Source: Trichomonas vaginalis G3
Taxonomy: Eukaryota > Parabasalia > Trichomonadida > Trichomonadidae
Length of the DNA stretch: 64,000 bases
Reading direction: 5' to 3'
NCBI RefSeq assembly: GCF_026262505.1
Contig: NC_067207.1
Location: forward strand, 814,252 to 878,251
The notes beneath the pieces were generated by a model that worked only from the letters and a program-made list of their open reading frames with translations, made no database searches and was not told where the DNA came from. Of this stretch, positions 35,000 through 46,572 are shown piece by piece. The position numbers and the translations under genes were made by a program. Position 1 is the stretch's first letter, and the number at the start of each line of letters is the position of its first letter.

Positions 35000-35940
35000 C
35001 TTTATACTGATTCTTCAATTAAACCGTATCCTGGTGTAATGCATTTATCCTCTAAAACTTCCATCTTTGTGCATGAATAATAACGTCATCAACTGTTGCG
35101 TCAGCAGATGTAGGCTAAGCTTGTAATTAATTTGGAGGAAGTCCGATTTGTTGGAATTTGCGATCATATTTATAAACATGATTCATAATCTTTTCATAAT
35201 TTTCATCAGTTATCTTTTCATAAACGTAATTTTGTAAATCAGCAACTCTTAACGGGTCAACCTGACAAAATACTAAAGTATCCCTGAAAACATAATATTT
35301 AAGAATGATTTCACCAAATGATTTAGGATAATCATCGAACGCCTGAAATGCTAACAAATCATTTACCGGATAATCATATCAAAAAGTGAATCAACTTCTT
35401 CATTTGCTTTCTTGAAAACTTCTGAAGGGTCAATATATTTACCACATACTGAGTTATCATATTTTTGAACATTATTATATAACGAATGAACAAACTTTTT
35501 AACTTTCCTTTCTGATTTTGGTTTATATGTTGCAAATGCGAAAGATTCACGGGCGCAATCCATCTGAAGATAACCGCATCACCTCTTTCGGTTTCTACTT
35601 CTAATTGTTAAAGTTTGATTTGATGATTTGTAACCAACGATAAACGCATGCATTTAAAGCGGCATCACATGTGAAAGCTTTATTTGAAACTAGAGTTACT
35701 TTAACTTTGCGTTTAATATATGTGTCACCTAATTGGTTCACATCATGAGCGGGTTTGTAATTCTTAAATGAGTTTGTTTATCATCAAAAATATGGAGATC
35801 AGAGTCATAACATGAACTTTCAAGTTCTCTATAATATCTTCTACCGTCATTCTTTGCGAATATTTCATTTATCTTTTCGAATGAATGAAATACATTTCCA
35901 TTAATCGGTTTAGTGTTTGGCACAAATAGTTAGTCGTCAT
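35000..35940 (-). pseudogene. P1L major-capsid-like gene, part (broken)
   Basis: Counterpart of the first part of the P1R capsid gene, recognisable by AFQAFDDYPKSFG and LVFCQVDPLRVADLQNYVY. Broken several times and truncated by the gap. Confidence 0.6.
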
Positions 35941-36008
35941 TTATTATTAATAAAAAATCAAAATTAAAAGATGAAAATGAATTTTTAATTTTAATGAAAT
36001 AATCAACT

Positions 36009-36205
36009 ATGGCTGCAGGATTTATTAAGAAACTGTGGGATAAAGTAAAAAGAGGAGCGCATAAAGTTTGGGAAGATAAGAAAGGAGCAAATTGGATATT
36101 TAAGAATAAAGAAGCAATTAGTGACGTGCTAACAAATAGCACCTAATGTTCGTAAGAAGTATTAAATAAAGGAGAAAGGTTTATCGTGATACAACCGATA
36201 CTAAG
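36009..36205 (+). pseudogene. P1L small amphipathic protein relic
   Basis: Counterpart of the P1R gene at 44625-44840, beginning MAAGFIKKLWDKVKRGAHK. Broken. Confidence 0.5.
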
Positions 36206-36455
36206 ATAAAAATAATATTTATTTATTTTCCACTATCTACCCCTATTTTATTAAGTATTCTTCAGCAATTCACCAACTGCGTTACCTGCTTGTGTCATCG
36301 CCGGATTACTCTTAGTAATACTCCTCCTATGATAGTTCTGCCGTTTTCGCTTACGGTGCCAAATTTGGGGGTTTTAATAATTTTTGATGAACCAACTTGC
36401 AGCTTTCTTAATTCCATTCCCATAATTTTAATTTTTTAAAAGAATCTGCCGCCAT
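36205..36455 (-). pseudogene. P1L second small amphipathic protein relic
   Basis: Counterpart of the P1R gene at 44368-44604. The Gly/Ala-rich C-terminal part is partly legible. Broken. Confidence 0.45.
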
Positions 36456-36523
36456 CTCTGATTTAATATTAATTAAAAAATATATTTCAATCACTTATAT
36501 TCTAATTTTTTATTTAATGATAA

Positions 36524-36930
36524 ATGAAACCGATTTTAAAAATAAATGAAACAGAGGAGGAAGAAATAAATGAAAGTGAAAATGTTCAACAAAAAATAAA
36601 CGTTGTTAAACCAATTACTGAAATAAAAATTTTTTCATCTGTTGATGAATTTAATGACTATTATGCTAATAATAAAAATTATTTGAAGAATTGACAACAT
36701 GTAAATTGAATAAAATGTTTTAAAGTTGAGGACAGAGTCCAAGACCCGGAGGGTCATGGATTCAAAATTTCAAAAATAAAAGGTGTTGTTAGTTTAAATC
36801 TATTCCTCAATCAAGAATCACCTCATTAATGAAAATTGATGATTTAACAAAAAGAATAGAAATTATTGAAGAGCGAATAAATCAAATTATTGATTTCATA
36901 AATCATGACTCGTTGAGCCCGGGTCCTTAA
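36524..36930 (+). pseudogene. P1L acidic/coiled-coil gene with the M2 site empty (broken)
   Basis: Starts MKPILKINETEEEEINESEN, runs through an acidic segment, and near its end reads IDDLTKRIEIIEERINQII, a short coiled coil. The start follows TTTTTTATTTAATGATAAATG, the P1 upstream motif. In P1R the same gene is split by transposon M2 about 60 bases after its start, so this copy shows the uninterrupted order. Function unknown; broken. Confidence 0.5.
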
Positions 36931-36959
36931 AGCTCAAGGCACAAAGTGCCCAGGACTTA

Positions 36960-37437
36960 AAGTCCATCACTGAGTTCAAGGTTATATTCATCAAATATTT
37001 CATTATTAAATGCAACTTCTGCTAGTTTATTTATTTTTTCAATACGATCATTTGAAAGTCTATCGTTTAATTTTTTCTGAAGTTTTTCATTTTCTAGTTC
37101 TGAAAACTTTATTTGGATGATATTTAAACCCGTTAAATTCTTTTTCCTCAGTTTTGATCATTAATTTACAAAGAACTTTTGTGGTTGGAATTCGTTTAAA
37201 CCATTTATCATTAATATTTGTTATAAATTCAATATCTGGAATTAATTCCCAAATTTTTGCATTTTCAATTAATTTATTATCAAATGCAAAAGCAATAGGT
37301 TTAATATTAAACTTACCTTTATAATATATACTTTCTACATAATCATCGAAATAAACATCTACTTGTTTAACATTTTCAAGAATTGGTGAAAGAACATCCA
37401 TTAATTGATTGACGGTTACGAATCTTGATCCACTCAT
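36960..37437 (-). pseudogene. P1L MSGSRF gene (broken)
   Basis: Mirrors the P1R gene at 38714. It starts MSGSRFVTVNQLMDVLSPIL and ends in a charged helical tail. Family not recognised. About one break. Confidence 0.5.
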
Positions 37438-37568
37438 TTTCATACGAATTAAAAAAATAAAATTATTCAAAAAATGTAAGACATGAATTTTTAATATTGG
37501 TTTCATACAAAATAAAAATAAATTATTCATAAATGTAAGACATGAATTTTTAAAGTTTATTTTTCATT

Positions 37569-38153
37569 CATGAATGATAATTATATCTAATTTCTTTTAC
37601 TCTCTCGTATATACTAGATTTAAAGAATTCAGAACTTTTACCATAATCTCCTAAATGTTTTCTAATCCCTAACGTGTGCCAGTTATTATATGAAACTGTA
37701 TAAACTTTATCTTTATCTTTGCATCTTTCATCACTTCCAATATATTATATCTCAGTTTTGATTTTGCATTTTCATAATCATTAACGTTTAATAATTCACA
37801 GTCTTCCTTTTTAAATAAATGTTTAAGATATTCAGGATTTAATACTCTACGTTTATATGCTCCTAACTTAGTTCTAAAGGTTTTTCTACAAAATTTAGGA
37901 ATTCCATCCTCTTTAATGTCATCAATGATTTCCATTTCATTATTTCAATTTCTTCTTCTCGTTTATGAGGTCTTTGATTATGACTCCATTGATTCCATGA
38001 AATTAAATATTCTTTATCATTATATTTATACCTCATTAGCTTATTTTGGCTTTCATATTCATTTAATAATTCACAATCTTCATTTTTAAATTGAAGTTTA
38101 ACCCATTCAGGATTTAAACAATGTTTAATTAATCGCGGAATATCTGACATCAT
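37569..38153 (-). pseudogene. P1L end gene with repeated FxxEDCELL domain (broken)
   Basis: Two copies of one domain are visible, LNPEWVKLQFKNEDCELLN (37863-38153 frame) and LNPEYLKHLFKKEDCELLN (37669-37935 frame). Each is followed by an YxxxW segment (SWNQW in one, absent or altered in the other). Phage and giant-virus proteins linked to homing or repair endonucleases often carry such repeated small domains, but I cannot name this one. Broken, about two breaks. Confidence 0.45.
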
Positions 38154-38319
38154 CTATATATAGCTTCTTTTATAAAAGATAAAAAAATAAATTATTTTAA
38201 AATTAATGTTAATTTTTTAATGATTTATAAATAAATATATTTTAATGCATCGTCTATATATAGATGTAACAAAAAAAGTCACACAACCCGCACTCATCTA
38301 CTACTTATTATAGAATTCT

Positions 38320-38593
38320 TAATCCTGAATACATAAAACATTTATTTAAAAAGGAAGACTGTGAATTATTAAACGCTAATGAATATGAAACCAAAATCAA
38401 AATTGAAATATAAAATATTGGAAGTGATGAAAGATGCAAAGATAAAGATAAAGTTTATACAGTTTCATATAATGAATGGAAAACCAATAAGATAAGAAAA
38501 CATTTAGGAGATTATGGGAAATGTTCTGAATTCTTTAAATCTAGTATATACGAGAGAGTAAAAGAAATCAGATATAATTATTTTCATGAATAA
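38320..38593 (+). pseudogene. P1R end gene with FxxEDCELL domain (broken)
   Basis: Reads LNPEYIKHLFKKEDCELLN and, further on, VSYNEWKTNKIRKHLGDYG. It is the mirrored partner of 37569-37850. Only one domain copy is seen here. Broken, about one to two breaks. Confidence 0.45.
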
Positions 38594-38713
38594 AAAATAA
38601 ACTTTAAAAATTCATGTCTTACATTTTTGAATAAATCAAGATTTAAAAAATTGACTTCTTACGTAAAATTAAAACTAAGTTAAATTTATTTTTTATTTTT
38701 TATTTTATAATAA

Positions 38714-39196
38714 ATGAGTGGATCAAGATTCGTAACCGTCAATCAATTAATGGATGCTCTTTCACCAATTCTTGAAAATGTTAAACAAGTAGATGTTTAT
38801 TTCGATGATTATGTAGAAAGTTTATATTATAAAGGTAAGTTTAATATTAAACCTATTGCTTTTGCATTTGATAATAAATTAATTGAAAATGCAAAAATTT
38901 GGGAATTAATTCCGAATATTGAATTTATAACAAATATTAATGATAAATGGTTTAAACGAATTCCAACCACAAAAGTTCTTTGTAAATTAATGATCAAAAC
39001 TGAGATGAAAAAGAATTTAACGGGTTTAAATATCATCCAAATAAAGTTTCAGAACTAGAAAATGAAAAACTTCAGAAAAAATTAAACGATAGACTTTCAA
39101 ATGATCGTATTGAAAAAATAAATAAACTAGCAGAAGTTGCATTTAATAATAAAATATTTGATGAATATAACCTTGAACTCAGTGATGGGCTTTAAG
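38714..39196 (+). pseudogene. P1R MSGSRF gene (broken)
   Basis: Starts MSGSRFVTVNQLMDALSPIL after AATAAATG and has a mixed alpha/beta first part (VDVYFDDYVES, KPIAFAFDNKLIE). It continues to a helical, charged tail. It is well conserved against the left arm. No family recognised. About one break. Confidence 0.5.
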
Positions 39197-39516
39197 GACC
39201 CGGGCTCAACGAGTCATGATTTATGAAATCAATTATTTGATTTATTCGCTCTTCAATAATTTCTATTCTTTTGTTAAATCATCTATTTTCATTAATGAGG
39301 TGATTCTTGATTGGGGAATAGATTTCAAACTAATCACCCCTTTTATTTTTGAAATTTTGAATCCATCAACTTTAAACATTTTATTCAATTTACATGTTGT
39401 CAATTCTTCAAATAATTTTTTATTATTAGCATAATAGTCATTAAATTCTTCAACAGATGAAAAAATTTTTATTTCAGTAATTGGTTTAACAACGTTTATT
39501 TTTTGTTGAACATTTC

Positions 39517-40443
39517 GAGATATAAAAATTGCTCACATTTGCTCACATTTTGGCACTTTTTTGTACGTTTGTCAAAAAATTGTGAGGAAGATCTCACAAA
39601 AATAGTCAAAATGTGAGCAAATTTTGAGAAGTGCTCACATTTTGACATACGATTATTTTCATACGTTTTTTTGATGAATTCTAATAAAACTTCATTACCA
39701 CTTTCAGAACGAAGCGTAACTTTTCAGCACGTAACGCTCTATCATGTGTAGTGACATATTATTCAAAAAAACTCAGATTGCTTATCTTATAATAACAATT
39801 TCATTAGAAAAAATGCACGATTTCACGCTAAAACTTTGAAGCAATTCTTAAATTCGGATAAAAAATCGATATGTATTACACTTTAAACTTCAAAAAATGG
39901 TTCAAAATTTAGACTTAGTTTATCTTAACAATATAGCAGATTTTAAGCCGAACAAGTAGGAGTAATAGAAATAGCTCTTGAAAATAATTACAATTAGTAA
40001 TATGTAAGTCAAAGTTCGAGTATTCTAATAAATAAACGTTCCGGATTTTCTTTACTACAAGAATCAATACTTAATATATAGAAGCAACAGTAAAAACTTA
40101 TTAGAGATTCAAAAAGAAAGGTGACTAAAGAGAATCTTTTTATATAAGTAATTTTTTTTTTTGAAATACGAGATCGAATAAACATGTATTTTATTTTATT
40201 ACTATAATAATACGTTTTTACATAGTAAGAAAGTTTAGAGACTGAAATGAAATTAAAAATTGAGAAAAAAATAAAGCTTTTCTATAAAAATTCATATTAA
40301 TATATAGTATAATGATATTACAATTTATTGATAGTTGTGTTAGAAAAAAGGTACATTCACTATTTTTGACAAAATTTTAAATTTTCATGGGGTTGTAAAT
40401 CTTATAATAACTAGATGAATAAGGAATAAATCCCAGTATGATG
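39517..40443 (+). repeat. M2 left TIR
   Basis: Outermost 110 bp carry several copies of CAAAATGTGAGCA and its inverse (GCTCACATTTTG), giving local hairpins, then a unique AT-rich stretch. The match to the right TIR ends at CCCAGTATGATGT. Confidence 0.85.
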
Positions 40444-43309
40444 TGCATCATTATATTAAACACTATATGTAAGGCTGGTGATTCTATTAACACTTATGAA
40501 GATCTATAGTATTTGAGCAGATAAATTTGATAATTTCCAAAACTCTTATATTTCAAAATTAAAGTGTGCGAATGCATTTAAATGAGAGCAAAAAGAGATT
40601 GATGCTGTTAAAACTATGTGTTAATTTGCAATTATTTCGCATCACAAGAACTACCCAGTAAATTCGGCTATCTTTCTTTGCAATTATTCTCCATTATACA
40701 TATAATATAATGGTTAGGGTTTGAAGAAAAGTTACTAGAGAATTATTGACTTTTGAAATAATGCAGAATTTTACTTGAAGAAATCATTAATTTATGAGTT
40801 CCAAATTGCTAAGCATGACGAAGGATCATTAAATTTGCTACAATTAAATACACTTATTGCAGAATTAAGATTTTTGAAATTAAAAGTTTGAAATATTGCC
40901 TTTTTGAATAAAAATTTAAATTTTATTATATAATCATGATAATATCTTATAGAAATTAAAAGAAAATATTTTAAACCATTCAAATATTTTGAATGTCTTA
41001 TCAATTTAAAATATTAAAAGATAGCTTGATTTTATCATCATTAGTTGTTATCAAAGTTTTCTTCTTTTGATGAACAACAGTAAATGATTTGTTAATTACT
41101 TGTCTTCCTTTTTCGCAGCAAAATCGAAAGTTATGATGATAATCTTGCTCTCAATTTTGAAACTCTCTGATTTACAAGTAAGCATTCCTTTGGAAAAGCA
41201 GTCCTATTCTGTTTTCAAGATATTTTAAAGCCTCAATTTCATACAATGCGCAGATCTATTCGAAATTGCAAGAACTCTCAAGAAAAATGCAGCAGCAAAG
41301 AAGATTCCATAGTTTCTAGCATCAAAAATTTACAACCTTAATACAACAGTTAAAGAGAAGCTCGAAAAGAAAATATTTAACCATAAAGCTGGAAACCATT
41401 CGATATCTACTATTGGATCTAATAAAAAGTTAATTATAACATATTTAACATGCTATTTGTTGACTTTGTTCCATTATATTACCATATATACCTTTTTGAA
41501 ATCTAAAATATTTTTACAATTTTAACCATGTGTTGTTGAAACCATATATCAATCTTAGCTAAAGTATAGTTTATGAGTCTGTCACCATCTAACGTATGAA
41601 TTTTCAAAAATGTCAAATATGTTCATTTTTTCTGTAGATTCAGCCATAATTTCACGTTGTTATACTATTCAACTATTATTTAATATTTTTATCGATTTAA
41701 ATATATGATGAGATGCTTAGTTCTCCTGGAAATCGATTTTTAATCGCAATTTTAACTTTCCAAAAAAAATTCAAAAATAAAAATCCCTCTCAATTTTCTA
41801 AGTTTTATAACTCGCCAAATCTCTAGCCAAATTTTTTTGGCCCGTATAAATATTGTTTGGCACTATATAGGGATGCTATTTATCATATTTTCATCCCATT
41901 TTACTGTTATCACCTAGTGAATGTACCTTTGTTAGAAAAAATATACAACTAAAATGTCAGTTTTAAAAAATTTAAAAATTATATTAAAACAATAGTCATT
42001 GAGGATGGTTAATTGCAAAAACTCAAGAAACTATCATTATCTCTCTTTGCTTAACACATCTACAACTGGAAACATCATTCCAAATGAAGTTCCTCAGTCT
42101 CGTCAAAATTTCTCTCTCATCTACAACAAGCTTAACTCAAAACTCAAGAAACTATCATTATCTCTCTTTGCTTAACACATCTACAACTGGAAACATCATT
42201 CCAAATGTTGCATTCAAGAATCCTATTATTATTCTTTCTTTCAATCTTTTATATTTACTCTTTAAATTCTAATATAATATAAATTCTTCATTTCCTTTGT
42301 TTAAACTTTTTTCATTTTAATACCATTTTATCAGATAGTAATTTTTGTTTTTCTCTGACCAAAAATCTTCTCAATTTAACTCCACCTTCACAAAAATTCA
42401 TTGAGTTCTCTCAAAATTCTTGTATTTTTGGTATACTTAAAGTATCATCTTCAAATATTTTTTTGGAGAAAATTGACTTTGCATAATATCGTAATACTTT
42501 TTAAGGCAGATAGATTTACCGTAAGTTGAAGAACTTTTAATTTGAACAGAAATTATTCAACAAATATTCTTTTTATTTGATCAAGATACGTATACCAATA
42601 TGATCTACTTGCTAGGGATATGTAGATCACGTTCAGAATTTGCCAAGTTTGGTGAATATCTATGGGATTAGGGACATCTATTTAATTTAAGAACTAAAAA
42701 TTAGCATAGGCGTATTATGCTGTTACTGAAATATATTTTGGATGTATAAATTTTTACTTAATACTCTTTTATTGTTATCATTTTTAAAGATTTTTTATTA
42801 TGAGCAAAAAAATGGCAAGACAATAATATATTGTACATGCAATTTATTATTACTGAATAAATTTATCAATCAAATTTGATCACATACAATTTTTACAGAT
42901 AAATACATTATCTCAAAAAATATCTATATATTAGTATATGTTACACGAAATGTAATAAAATGTATTACTTTGGTTTATCAATTTATAAATAAGAATGAAA
43001 ATTTGTTATAGCTTTGTTCCAATATTTATTTTTATATATTTAAGTTATCCATTTTACTGTTTTCATTCATATTTATAACAAAATTAGAGTCCTTACATTA
43101 TTTATCTTATTTCAATAGTGATAAAAATCAACTATATTTTGTAAGATCTTAAAAAGTGACAAAAATGGAAAACTACATTAAATTTATTTATAAGGATACA
43201 AAATTATATGTCATTCCACCAAGAGCGGTTAAAGCATTAACACTTTATTTATATATATCTCACAAGCTAAGTTTACCTCTAAACACATTCGAATTAACAA
43301 CAAATAACT
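40444..43309. other. M2 interior, no recognisable gene
   Basis: About 2.9 kb of AT-rich sequence without a supportable coding frame. Around 41918-41945 a third copy of GTGAATGTACCTTTGTTAGA-like sequence from the TIR occurs internally. The interior may be a heavily decayed transposase region or filler of a non-autonomous element. Confidence 0.6.
42017..42207 (+). repeat. Direct duplication of about 70 bp inside M2
   Basis: AAAACTCAAGAAACTATCAT through CATCATTCCAAATG occurs at 42017-42086 and again at 42139-42207, with about 52 bp between. The copies are identical by eye, so the duplication is recent. Confidence 0.9.
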
Positions 43310-44238
43310 ACATCATACTGGGATTTATTCCTTATTCATCTAGTTATTATAAGATTTACAACCCCATGAAAATTTAAAATTTTGTCAAAAATAGTGAATG
43401 TACCTTTTTTCTAACACAACTATCAATAAATTGTAATATCATTATACTATATATTAATATGAATTTTTATAGAAAAGCTTTATTTTTTTCTCAATTTTTA
43501 ATTTCATTTCAGTCTCTAAACTTTCTTACTATGTAAAAACGTATTATTATAGTAATAAAATAAAATACATGTTTATTCGATCTCGTATTTCAAAAAAATA
43601 AAATTACTTATATAAAAAGATTCTCTTTAGTCAACTTTCTTTTTGAATCTCTAATAAGTTTTTACTGTTGCTTCTATATATTAAGTATTGATTCTTGTAG
43701 TAAAGAAAATCCGGAACGTTTATTTATTAGAATACTCGAACTTTGACTTACATATTACTAATTGTAATTATTTTCAAGAGCTATTTCTATTACTCCTACT
43801 TGTTCGGCTTAAAATCTGCTATATTGTTAAGATAAACTAAGTCTAAATTTTGAACCATTTTTTGAAGTTTAAAGTGTAATACATATCGATTTTTTATCCG
43901 AATTTAAGAATTGCTTCAAAGTTTTAGCGTGAAATCGTGCATTTTTTCTAATGAAATTGTTATTATAAGATAAGCAATCTGAGTTTTTTTGAATAATATG
44001 TCACTACACATGATAGAGCGTTACGTGCTGAAAAGTTACGCTTCGTTCTGAAAGTGGTAATGAAGTTTTATTAGAATTCATCAAAAAAACGTATGAAAAT
44101 AATCGTATGTCAAAATGTGAGCACTTCTCAAAATTTGCTCACATTTTGACTATTTTTGTGAGATCTTCCTCACAATTTTTTGACAAACGTACAAAAAAGT
44201 GCCAAAATGTGAGCAAATGTGAGCAATTTTTATATCTC
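43310..44238 (-). repeat. M2 right TIR
   Basis: Reverse complement of 39517-40443 with a handful of small differences, for example in the poly-T/poly-A runs near 40150 and 43600. Confidence 0.85.
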
Positions 44239-44367
44239 AACATTTCCACTTTCATTTATTTCTTCCTCCTCTGTTTCATTTATTTTTAAAATTGGTTTCA
44301 TTTATCATTAAATAAAAATTAGAATATAAGTGATGAAATATATTTTTTAATTAATATTAAATCAGAA

Positions 44368-44604
44368 ATGGCGGCAGGATTCTTTAAAAAATTATGGGAT
44401 GGAATTAAGAAAGCTGCAGGTTGGGTTTATAAAAAGGTTATTAAACCTGTTGCAAACTTTTTGGCACCAGTAGCGAAAACGGCAGGAACTATCATAGGTG
44501 GAGTATTAGGTACTAAAGCAGGTAATCCGGCGATGGGAGCACAAGCAGGTAACGCAATTGGTGGAATTGCTGAAGGAATACTTAATAAAATAGGGGGTAG
44601 ATAG
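44368..44604 (+). CDS. P1R small amphipathic, Gly-rich protein
   Basis: 78 aa, frame whole. Residues 1-30 (MAAGFFKKLWDGIKKAAGWV) form a strongly amphipathic basic helix with Trp and paired Phe. Residues 35-75 are Gly/Ala-rich and hydrophobic (TAGTIIGGVLGT, AGNAIGGIAEG). This is the make-up of membrane-active peptides. In adenovirus-like and Polinton-like capsids a comparable role belongs to pVI/pX-type minor proteins, but homology is not shown. It is convergent with the next gene, which has a related N-terminus. The start is chosen at the ATG after the AT-rich tract. Confidence 0.6.
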   Translation: MAAGFFKKLWDGIKKAAGWVYKKVIKPVANFLAPVAKTAGTIIGGVLGTKAGNPAMGAQAGNAIGGIAEGILNKIGGR

Positions 44605-44624
44605 TGGAAAAATAAATATTATTT

Positions 44625-44840
44625 TTATCTTAGTATCGGTTGTAATCTTTGATAAACTTTTTCTCCTTTATTTAAAATTTCTCTTATTGGGGCAGCTTTT
44701 GGTGTTATTGATTCAGCTACGTCACTAATTGCTTCTTTATTCTTAAATATCCAATTTGCTCCCTTCTTCATTGTTTCCCAAACTTTATGCGCTCCTCTTT
44801 TTACTTTATCCCACAGTTTCTTAAATATACCTGCAGCCAT
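44625..44840 (-). CDS. P1R second small amphipathic protein
   Basis: 71 aa, frame whole. It starts MAAGIFKKLWDKVKRGAHKV, sharing MAAG-x-FKKLWD with the convergent gene, then WETMKKGANWIF, and ends without the Gly-rich tail. The two genes lie tail to tail with 20 bp between their stops and look like diverged paralogues. A membrane-lytic or core peptide role is possible by composition only. Confidence 0.6.
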   Translation of the reverse strand: MAAGIFKKLWDKVKRGAHKVWETMKKGANWIFKNKEAISDVAESITPKAAPIREILNKGEKVYQRLQPILR

Positions 44841-44909
44841 AGTTGATTATTTCATTAAAATTAAAAATTCATTTTCATCTTTTAATTTTGATTTTTTATT
44901 TAATAATAA

Positions 44910-46548
44910 ATGACGACTAACTATTTGGTGCCAAACACTAAACCGATTAATGGAAATGTATTTCATTCATTCGAAAAGATAAATGAAATATTCGCAAAGA
45001 ATGACGGTAGAAGATATTATAGAGAACTTGAAAGTTCATGCTATGACTCTGATACTCCATATTTTGATGATAAACAAACTCATTTAAGAATTACAAATCC
45101 GGCTCATGATGTGAACCAATTAGGTGACACATATATTAAACGCAAAGTTAAAGTAACTCTAGTTTCAAATAAAGCTTTCACATGTGATGCCGCTTTTAAA
45201 TGCATGCGTTTATTCGTTGGTTACAAATCATCAAATCAAAACTTTAAACAATTAGAAGTAGAAACCGAAAGAGGTGATGCCGGTTATCTTCAAATGGATT
45301 GCGCCCGTGAATCTTTCGCATTTGCAACATATAAACCAAAATCAGAAAGGAAAGTTAAAAAGTTTGTTCATTCGTTATATAATAATGTTCAAAAATATGA
45401 TAACTCAGTATGTGGTAAATATATTGACCCTTCAGAAGTTTTCAAGAAAGCAAATGAAGAAGTTGATATCACTTTTGATATGATTATTCCGGTAAATGAT
45501 TTGTTAGCATTTCAGGCGTTCGATGATTATCCTAAATCATTTGGTGATATCATTCTTAAATATTATGTTTTCAGGGATACTTTAGTATTTTGTCAGGTTG
45601 ACCCGTTAAGAGTTGCTGATTTACAAAATTACGTTTATGAAAAGATAACTGATGAAAATTATGAAAAGATTATGAATCATGTTTAAATATGATCGCAAAT
45701 TCCAACAAATCGGACTTCCTACCAAATTAATTACAAGCTTAGCCGCTACATCTGCTGACGCAACAGTTGATGACGTTATTATTTCATGCATAAAGATGGA
45801 AGTTTTAGAGGATAAATGCATTACACCAGGATACGGTTTAATTGAAGAATCAGTGAAAGCAATACCACGTTTATTCAGTAAGGAAGATCCATTCATGATT
45901 CCAGCTCAACATATTGACGTTCGTTCACTAAATGGAGGTTGCATCACTCCTGAAGGTATCAGCTCAGATTTCTCATACGCTCTTCATAATGTTACAGATG
46001 TTGTGTTAACATTTCCGAAGAATGCAATGCAAAGAACAGTTTTAGAAAATCCAATGCTTCGAGGTCTTCAGGTCACTATAGATTCCAGAAACTTCCCCGA
46101 TCAAGCGATGACCACAGTGGGCGACATATTCTTTACACGTATGCTTCAAGCTTCTGATTTAGATGGAGTGAATGAATGCACGGAAGAATACGAGGACTCA
46201 TTAACTAGACCACTAAATGATGATGATGGCAAGCCATTAACTAGAACATGGAAAGACCAAACTTCATTCTTATGCACTATTCCAGTTCAACGTGATGGAG
46301 CGGGTATATTCTTTGATGGATTAGAAACTTTCAATTCACAAGTTACAGTACAAGTGAAAGCTTATCCAATCATTCAGGGTGTAAATGACACTTACTGTTC
46401 AAAGGTGACAAATCCTCCTCAGGTTTGGTTTACTAGGACTACGTATTGGACATGGACACCGGATGAAGGTTTGAAATATCATCCAACAGGTACACCACCA
46501 CAGTATAGAAGTTCATATGATGAAATATTGATGAATAGAAATGTTTAA
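44910..46548 (+). pseudogene. P1R major-capsid-like protein gene (broken)
   Basis: A long gene directly upstream of the packaging ATPase, the usual position of the double-jelly-roll major capsid in Polinton-like viruses. Recognisable beta-rich segments include AFQAFDDYPKSFGDIILKYY and, near the end, PPQVWFTRTTYWTWTP. The total length of about 540 codons fits the family. The start follows the P1 motif TTTTTTATTTAATAATAAATG. About one break. The capsid assignment rests on size, position and strand-rich composition. Confidence 0.6.
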
Positions 46549-46572
46549 AATTATAAATTTATTTTTGATTAA

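Larger units (their letters stand above)
34943..38160 (-). mobile_element. P1L: left, inverted copy of Polinton-like element P1 (broken fossil)
   Basis: Reverse-complement counterpart of the left part of P1R: capsid part, the two small amphipathic genes, a coiled-coil gene, the MSGSRF gene and an end-proximal FxxEDCELL-domain gene, in mirrored order. It differs from P1R by both substitutions (D/E, V/A, I/L changes) and many breaks, roughly ten or more. It lacks the M2 insertion, so it is a separate copy and not a mirror image of P1R. It is cut by the N gap on its left. Confidence 0.75.
39517..44238. mobile_element. M2: 4.72-kb DNA transposon with 0.93-kb TIRs
   Basis: Termini GAGATATAAAAATTGCTCAC on both ends in inverted orientation, flanked by an 8-bp duplication AACATTTC (39509-39516 and 44239-44246). 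TIRs 39517-40443 and 43310-44238 are almost identical over about 927 bp, which argues for recent insertion or gene conversion. The interior has no transposase-like frame; the longest is 73 aa at 43156-43377, partly in the TIR. An 8-bp duplication fits hAT, P or Merlin classes, while the very long TIRs recall MULE or Foldback elements. Superfamily unassigned. Confidence 0.85.
39200..44301 (-). pseudogene. P1R acidic/coiled-coil gene split by transposon M2
   Basis: The start codon lies at 44299-44301 on the minus strand (MKPILKINETEEEE). After about 60 coding bases the M2 transposon intervenes, and the remainder resumes at 39516 going left. The left arm (36524 onward) has the same gene without the insertion. 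This is an insertion of one element into another. Confidence 0.65.

Noticed and set aside
40792-41004. 70-aa minus-strand frame in M2
   Set aside because: Low-complexity AT-rich translation with no recognisable features.
43156-43377. 73-aa frame MTKMENYIKFIYKDTK in M2
   Set aside because: Half of it lies in the right TIR, it has no transposase motif and no partner frame in the left TIR.
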